A stretch of 9,191 nt of DNA, taken from positions 1 through 9,191 of the forward strand of contig JAKIUH010000160.1 in assembly GCA_021647685.1 (NCBI GenBank), written 5' to 3'. This stretch comes from Bacteroidales bacterium. GTDB taxonomy: Bacteria > Bacteroidota > Bacteroidia > Bacteroidales > NBLH01. Made by a program: the position numbers and the translations under genes. Within the stretch, counting starts at the first letter, position 1, and each line of letters opens with the position of its first letter. Positions 5,279-9,191 of the stretch are shown here, piece by piece. Under the pieces are notes generated by a model. The model was given only the letters and a program-made list of their open reading frames with translations, was not told the DNA's origin and ran no database searches.

Positions 5279-7366
5279 GTGAAAAAACTTTTTAAACCTT
5301 TTACGAATATCTATTTGCAAAGTTTTGCTTATGCAGCACTTGTAACCTCTGTAATTTTATTGAGTACCGATAAATACCAAGCAAAGCGTATTGAAAAAAA
5401 ATTGACTACACATCAAATTGAATATCATTGGGATTTAGATAAAGATGGAAACAGCGAACACATTATTTACCACACAGGCTACAAAAACCGATTAAGTATC
5501 AGCGTGAGTACAAAAGGTAAAATAATTGATCAGTGGAATTTTACAGGCACTATTATTATATCGTTTTTCCCATATTTTTGTGATTACGATAATGATGGAA
5601 TAGAAGATATTATACTTCTCACCCGGGTTGAAAATAAAATTTACCTTCATATTTTAGATGCAATAAATAAAAAAATTAAATTAGAAAACAAATTTATCAC
5701 CCAAGTATATAGGAGCAAAGGAGCGGGCTATGATTATGGGATAGTTTCATACCTATCTTCTGATGTTAATAATGACAGATACAAAGAAATATATTTCCTT
5801 TTTAGTAGTGCTTATGTAGCTCGCCCAAGAAATATTTTTGCTTATTTTCCAAAACAAGATACTATTTTAAAATCTCCTGAAAGCTATTCATTAATCCTAC
5901 AACCCAATATTATAGATTTGGACAAAGACGGGACTCCTGAAATTACGGTAAGCAGTTTTGCCTATGGCAACACAAGCAAAGAAAAACCATACTCGGACAT
6001 GTATGCATGGTTAATGGTTTTTACACCTGATTTAAAATTTAAATTTGAACCGGTACGTTTTGATAAATATCCCAGCAGAATGTATGTACTTCCGTTTTGT
6101 AGCGGAACAAAAATGCGCCTGTTGCTTAGTTACCAATACAGCGGCACAGAAAATTTAAATGATTTTATTGCTTTGTATGATGTTAATGGAAAGGAAATAC
6201 GGAGAAAAAATTTTCCACCTGATAAAAATTTTAGAATATACAGCTCCTTAAAAACAGATAAGAGTTTTAAAAAAATATTTATAATTAACAATTCAGGGGA
6301 TTTTTTGAAGCCGGACAGCTTATTAAATCTAAAAAAAATATCAAATATTAAAAATATTGCTTCACCCCGTATAGAAAAAAAATTAGATATTGATAAAGAT
6401 GGCAATAAAGAATTAGTTTTTCGTACGATAACTCCAAAAGAAATGCTAATTACCCGCAATAATTTTACACATCCGGTTAAATTACACTTTGACGAACCAC
6501 CCAATATACATATTCCTGCGATAAGTCTTGTCAAAGAAAAAGCAAAAGACAACCTACTGATGATTGATTACGGACAATATACATATCTTTATTCTTATGG
6601 CTTATCTTTAAGCTATAAATATTGGTTTTTGCTGTTTGGAGGCGCGTATTTATTAAGCATGGCTTTTATATTTCTAATAAAAAGCATATTAAATTACAGA
6701 ACGCTAAAAATTGATAATGCCCAAAGAAAAATATCGGAATTGCAAATGCAGTTGATACAAAATCAAATTGACCCGCATTTTACTTTTAATATTTTAGCAT
6801 CTTTTGGTAAACTGCTCAACGATACAGAAAAAGAAAAAGCCCATTATTTGTTTAAAAAATATTCGGGAATGTTAAAACAAACATTTGATAATGCTGAAAA
6901 AATTACGGTTACTTTAAGTGAAGAACTTGAATTTGTAAAAACCTATCTTGACTTGCAAAAATTCAGATATCCCGGAAAATTTACTTATGCGATAAAAAAT
7001 TTACAAGAACTTGATTTATCAATAGAAATTCCACGCATGCTCTTACATATCTTTGTAGAAAATGCGGTAAAACATGGTTTGCGGCATCTTAAAAAAAATG
7101 GGAAACTATTAATTGAAGGCAAAAAACAAAACGGAACTATTATAATCAAAATATCGGATAACGGTATTGGCAGAAAAGAAGCCCGGCAATACAATAAATA
7201 TTCAACAGGTAAAGGTTTGAAATTAGTCAATCAAATTATTGATGATTATAACAAATTGTATAAAATTAAAATTGGTTTTAAGATAAGCGATTTGTATAAA
7301 AACACAAAAGCAGCGGGAACAGAAGTGCGTATATCAATACCCTATTCTTTGAAAAGAGTGATTTAA
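5279..7366 (+). CDS. Membrane sensor histidine kinase, LytS/YehU type, with extracytoplasmic FG-GAP-like domain
   Basis: A 695-residue sensor kinase. After TM1 (about 14-30) comes a roughly 410-residue extracytoplasmic region with five integrin/FG-GAP-like calcium-type loops D-x-D-x-D-G-x-x-E, at residues 52-60, 102-110, 162-170 (DVNNDRYKE, no Gly), 213-221 and 370-378, consistent with a beta-propeller. TM2 is at about 448-470. Cytoplasmic part: a short coiled linker, then His_kinase-type DHp (PF06580) with IQNQIDPHFTFN, phosphoacceptor His500 and Asn504, and a HATPase_c with N-box FVENAVKHGL (592-601), DNGIG (627-631) and TGKGLKLVN (643-651). All key ATP-binding and phosphoacceptor residues look present, so it should be active. 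The start is GTG at 5279; no in-frame start upstream fits. A homologous gene follows after 103 nt. The partner regulator, probably of LytTR type, is not in the window; the ligand is unknown. Confidence 0.88.
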   Translation: MKKLFKPFTNIYLQSFAYAALVTSVILLSTDKYQAKRIEKKLTTHQIEYHWDLDKDGNSEHIIYHTGYKNRLSISVSTKGKIIDQWNFTGTIIISFFPYFCDYDNDGIEDIILLTRVENKIYLHILDAINKKIKLENKFITQVYRSKGAGYDYGIVSYLSSDVNNDRYKEIYFLFSSAYVARPRNIFAYFPKQDTILKSPESYSLILQPNIIDLDKDGTPEITVSSFAYGNTSKEKPYSDMYAWLMVFTPDLKFKFEPVRFDKYPSRMYVLPFCSGTKMRLLLSYQYSGTENLNDFIALYDVNGKEIRRKNFPPDKNFRIYSSLKTDKSFKKIFIINNSGDFLKPDSLLNLKKISNIKNIASPRIEKKLDIDKDGNKELVFRTITPKEMLITRNNFTHPVKLHFDEPPNIHIPAISLVKEKAKDNLLMIDYGQYTYLYSYGLSLSYKYWFLLFGGAYLLSMAFIFLIKSILNYRTLKIDNAQRKISELQMQLIQNQIDPHFTFNILASFGKLLNDTEKEKAHYLFKKYSGMLKQTFDNAEKITVTLSEELEFVKTYLDLQKFRYPGKFTYAIKNLQELDLSIEIPRMLLHIFVENAVKHGLRHLKKNGKLLIEGKKQNGTIIIKISDNGIGRKEARQYNKYSTGKGLKLVNQIIDDYNKLYKIKIGFKISDLYKNTKAAGTEVRISIPYSLKRVI

Positions 7367-7469
7367 TTTAGATTGATTTTAAGTTAGATTTTTACTACAT
7401 TTATCAAAAAATAGAAGATGCATTAGTCATTTTTTATCTTGATTTTTGACCATTTTTGCCTTGTTATTG

Positions 7470-9191
7470 ATGAATATAGCCTTTACCAAATATTATTTGT
7501 TTAGGGTAGTGCTTGCTGTAATTATTTCCGTTTTACTGATGATAATGATATTGAGCCTAAGCAATAAATATCAAGTAGAACTGTTATCCACCCAATATTC
7601 ACCGGAAAGCACTATTCACTATTATCAAGATTTAGATTTTGACGGGGAAAATGAGCTTATATTTTTTTATACGGATAAAGAGAAAAATTATTTTACTTTT
7701 TATGCCCTTAAAAATGAAAGAATCATTGATCAATGGCATTTTGAAGGACAAATTGTAAATGGATACAGTCCCTTTTTTAGCGATTATGACGATGACCAAA
7801 GTAAAGAACTATTTCTATTGTTTGTAAGAAAGGATTCTGTATTTTTAAAAATTTTTGATATAATAAACAATAAAGAAGAAGCTAAGGATCTTTTTCTTTC
7901 AAAAGTTTATAAAATAAACGATGCTTATGAATACAGCTTTAAGGTAATTAATGCCTTAGATGTCAATACGGATGCCTACAAAGAAATATATATACAAAGC
8001 ACGGCAGGCTATTCTAAAAAACCGCGAAGACTTTTTGCTTATTTCCCCAAAAAAGATACTGTATATTCAATGCCTGAAGAAAGTTGTTTGGGAATAAAAG
8101 ATGTTATTTTTTTTGATATGGACAAAGACAGTATTGTAGAGCTTATTTTATCAAACATAGCCACAGGAAATTGTAAACCGGATGATGAATTTTCTGATAT
8201 GTACGGATGGCTCATTGTATTTACTCCTGAAATTAAAAACAAGTTTAGCCCCGTAAAACTTGATGCCTATCCGGCTGAAACTTATACTACTCCAATAAAT
8301 ACAGGAAAAAATACATACCTGCTTGTTATTCACTATTACAAAGGAACAGAACAATATAAAAGTTTTGCTGCTCTATACAGTACAAAAGGCAAATTATTGA
8401 AAAAAAAAGAATTAAAGCTAAACAAAAATTGGGAAAAGGCAGGTATATTTTTAGCCGGTAACAATTATAAAAATATTAATATTTTGCTCACAGACGGTAC
8501 TTTATTTTCAATTGACAGTACATTAAATATTACAACTTTAAGAAAACTTAAACCGAAAATAACCGGACAGGTAATTAAAAAAGATATTGATTCAGACGAA
8601 GAAGAGGAATATATTAGTAGAGGAAGTGAACTAAAAAGTATTGTGATTTACAGGCAGGGCTTTAAAGACCCTGTTGAAATACCTTTTAATGAACTAATCG
8701 GGGATATTCATTTATCAAGGGTAAAAACGGAAAACAGTAAAACCAAATTATGTATAGATACCAATGAATATGCCTATTTATTTAATTACCAACTTGCATT
8801 TTGGCACCGCTATAAGTTTTTGCTTTTTTTAATAATTTTTGCCGGTGTTTTGCTGCTTTTCTATTTTATCAGTAAAATTATTAAGTATCAAAAACTGAAA
8901 ACAGAAAATACACAAAAGAAAATCACGGCTTTACAAATCAAATCCATTCAAAATCAGCTGAACCCCTATTTTACCTATCAAATATTTTCTTCGTTTGAGG
9001 AACTAATGGACCACCAAGACACCGAATATGCCAACCGGCTTTTTGATAAATATGTGCAACTGTTAAAAACCATACTGATTAATGCCGAGCAAGTTCAAGT
9101 GAGTCTTGAAGAAGAATTAAACTTTGTGCAAAGCTATCTGGAAATAGAAAAATTAAGATTATCCAAAAAACTTGATTATATAATTAAAACA
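7470..9191 (+). CDS. Second LytS-type sensor paralogue lacking the phosphoacceptor His (probable pseudokinase), 3' end outside window
   Basis: An open frame of 574 codons from ATG 7470 to the window end with no stop; I translated it by hand. It is a paralogue of the preceding kinase in the same order: TM1 (about 12-31), extracytoplasmic region with loops at residues 54-62, 105-113, 164-172, 216-224 and 372-380, TM2 (about 449-469), then the DHp region. Shared segments include IIDQWHFEG, LFAYFPKKDT and SDMYGWLIVFTP. The DHp motif reads IQNQLNPYFTYQ: Tyr500 (8967-8969) replaces His and Gln504 (8979-8981) replaces Asn, so autophosphorylation on the usual residue is impossible. Only the first loop keeps its Gly (DLDFDGENE); the others read DYDDDQ, DVNTDA, DMDKDS and DIDSDE. 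The HATPase domain is outside the window, so whether it still binds ATP is unknown. The start is the first ATG after an in-frame stop at 7440; upstream TTG codons are less likely. Confidence 0.85.
   Translation, partial: MNIAFTKYYLFRVVLAVIISVLLMIMILSLSNKYQVELLSTQYSPESTIHYYQDLDFDGENELIFFYTDKEKNYFTFYALKNERIIDQWHFEGQIVNGYSPFFSDYDDDQSKELFLLFVRKDSVFLKIFDIINNKEEAKDLFLSKVYKINDAYEYSFKVINALDVNTDAYKEIYIQSTAGYSKKPRRLFAYFPKKDTVYSMPEESCLGIKDVIFFDMDKDSIVELILSNIATGNCKPDDEFSDMYGWLIVFTPEIKNKFSPVKLDAYPAETYTTPINTGKNTYLLVIHYYKGTEQYKSFAALYSTKGKLLKKKELKLNKNWEKAGIFLAGNNYKNINILLTDGTLFSIDSTLNITTLRKLKPKITGQVIKKDIDSDEEEEYISRGSELKSIVIYRQGFKDPVEIPFNELIGDIHLSRVKTENSKTKLCIDTNEYAYLFNYQLAFWHRYKFLLFLIIFAGVLLLFYFISKIIKYQKLKTENTQKKITALQIKSIQNQLNPYFTYQIFSSFEELMDHQDTEYANRLFDKYVQLLKTILINAEQVQVSLEEELNFVQSYLEIEKLRLSKKLDYIIKT

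Noticed and set aside
5432..6412. DxDxDG loops of the kinase as EF-hands or dockerin repeats
   Set aside because: EF-hand loops need an acidic residue at position 12 and dockerins have paired segments. Here the conserved acidic residue is at position 9 and the loops are about 50-150 residues apart, as in integrin/FG-GAP-type repeats.
6130..6552. 140-codon open frame on the minus strand inside the first kinase gene
   Set aside because: It lies opposite a well-supported coding region, shows no family motif and has no promoter; it is a composition artefact of the AT-rich coding strand.
7367..7469. Separate promoter for the second kinase gene (GATTTTTG at 7441-7448)
   Set aside because: It has one mismatch to the -7 consensus, no -33 element at the right distance, and no terminator lies between the two kinase genes, so co-transcription is the simpler reading.

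Overview
The window looks like chromosomal DNA from a member of the Bacteroidota. It is AT-rich throughout. Start sites mostly have A/T-rich leaders instead of Shine-Dalgarno sequences, and one clean Bacteroidota-type -7 box (TAnnTTTG) is present. The gene content also fits: a GluP/FucP-like sugar transporter next to a ROK kinase, a TonB-dependent receptor, lipoproteins, and a LytS-type kinase with a large sensory domain. No rRNA, tRNA, CRISPR array, insertion sequence or phage gene was seen.

Layout. (1) Minus strand, 1-1813: a sugar MFS transporter followed 11 nt later by a ROK-family sugar kinase that runs off the left edge. Together they make an uptake-and-phosphorylation operon. (2) 1814-2333: a 520-bp divergent intergenic region with no gene but with short direct repeats. 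(3) 2334-4376 (+): a compact, BtuB-like TonB-dependent outer-membrane receptor. (4) 4417-5150 (+): a self-contained two-gene unit. It has a curved-DNA-like T-tract repeat, a perfect palindrome, a TACTTTTG promoter element, an acidic low-complexity lipoprotein, a lipoprotein ending in a Cys/His heavy-metal-binding domain, and a perfect 11-bp-stem intrinsic terminator. (5) 5279-9191 (+): two tandem paralogous membrane sensor kinases of the LytS/YehU type (His_kinase PF06580 architecture). Each has one N-terminal helix, a roughly 400-residue extracytoplasmic region with five integrin/FG-GAP-like DxDxDGxxE loops, a second helix and a cytoplasmic kinase region. The second gene runs off the right edge as an open frame of 574 codons.

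The most interesting observation is in region 5. The first kinase has the canonical phosphoacceptor motif (DPHFTFN, His500). The second aligns with it residue for residue at this point but reads NPYFTYQ, so the phosphoacceptor His is Tyr and the conserved Asn is Gln. The second paralogue has also lost the Gly in four of its five DxDxDG loops. The pair is therefore probably an active kinase plus a pseudokinase or allosteric partner made by tandem duplication. No response regulator is visible. A LytTR-type regulator would be expected beyond the right edge, but that is inference.

The four regions are not obviously one pathway. Regions 3 to 5 all concern the cell envelope (outer-membrane import, metal-binding lipoproteins, extracytoplasmic sensing), but the strong terminator at 5121-5150 separates the lipoprotein unit from the kinases.
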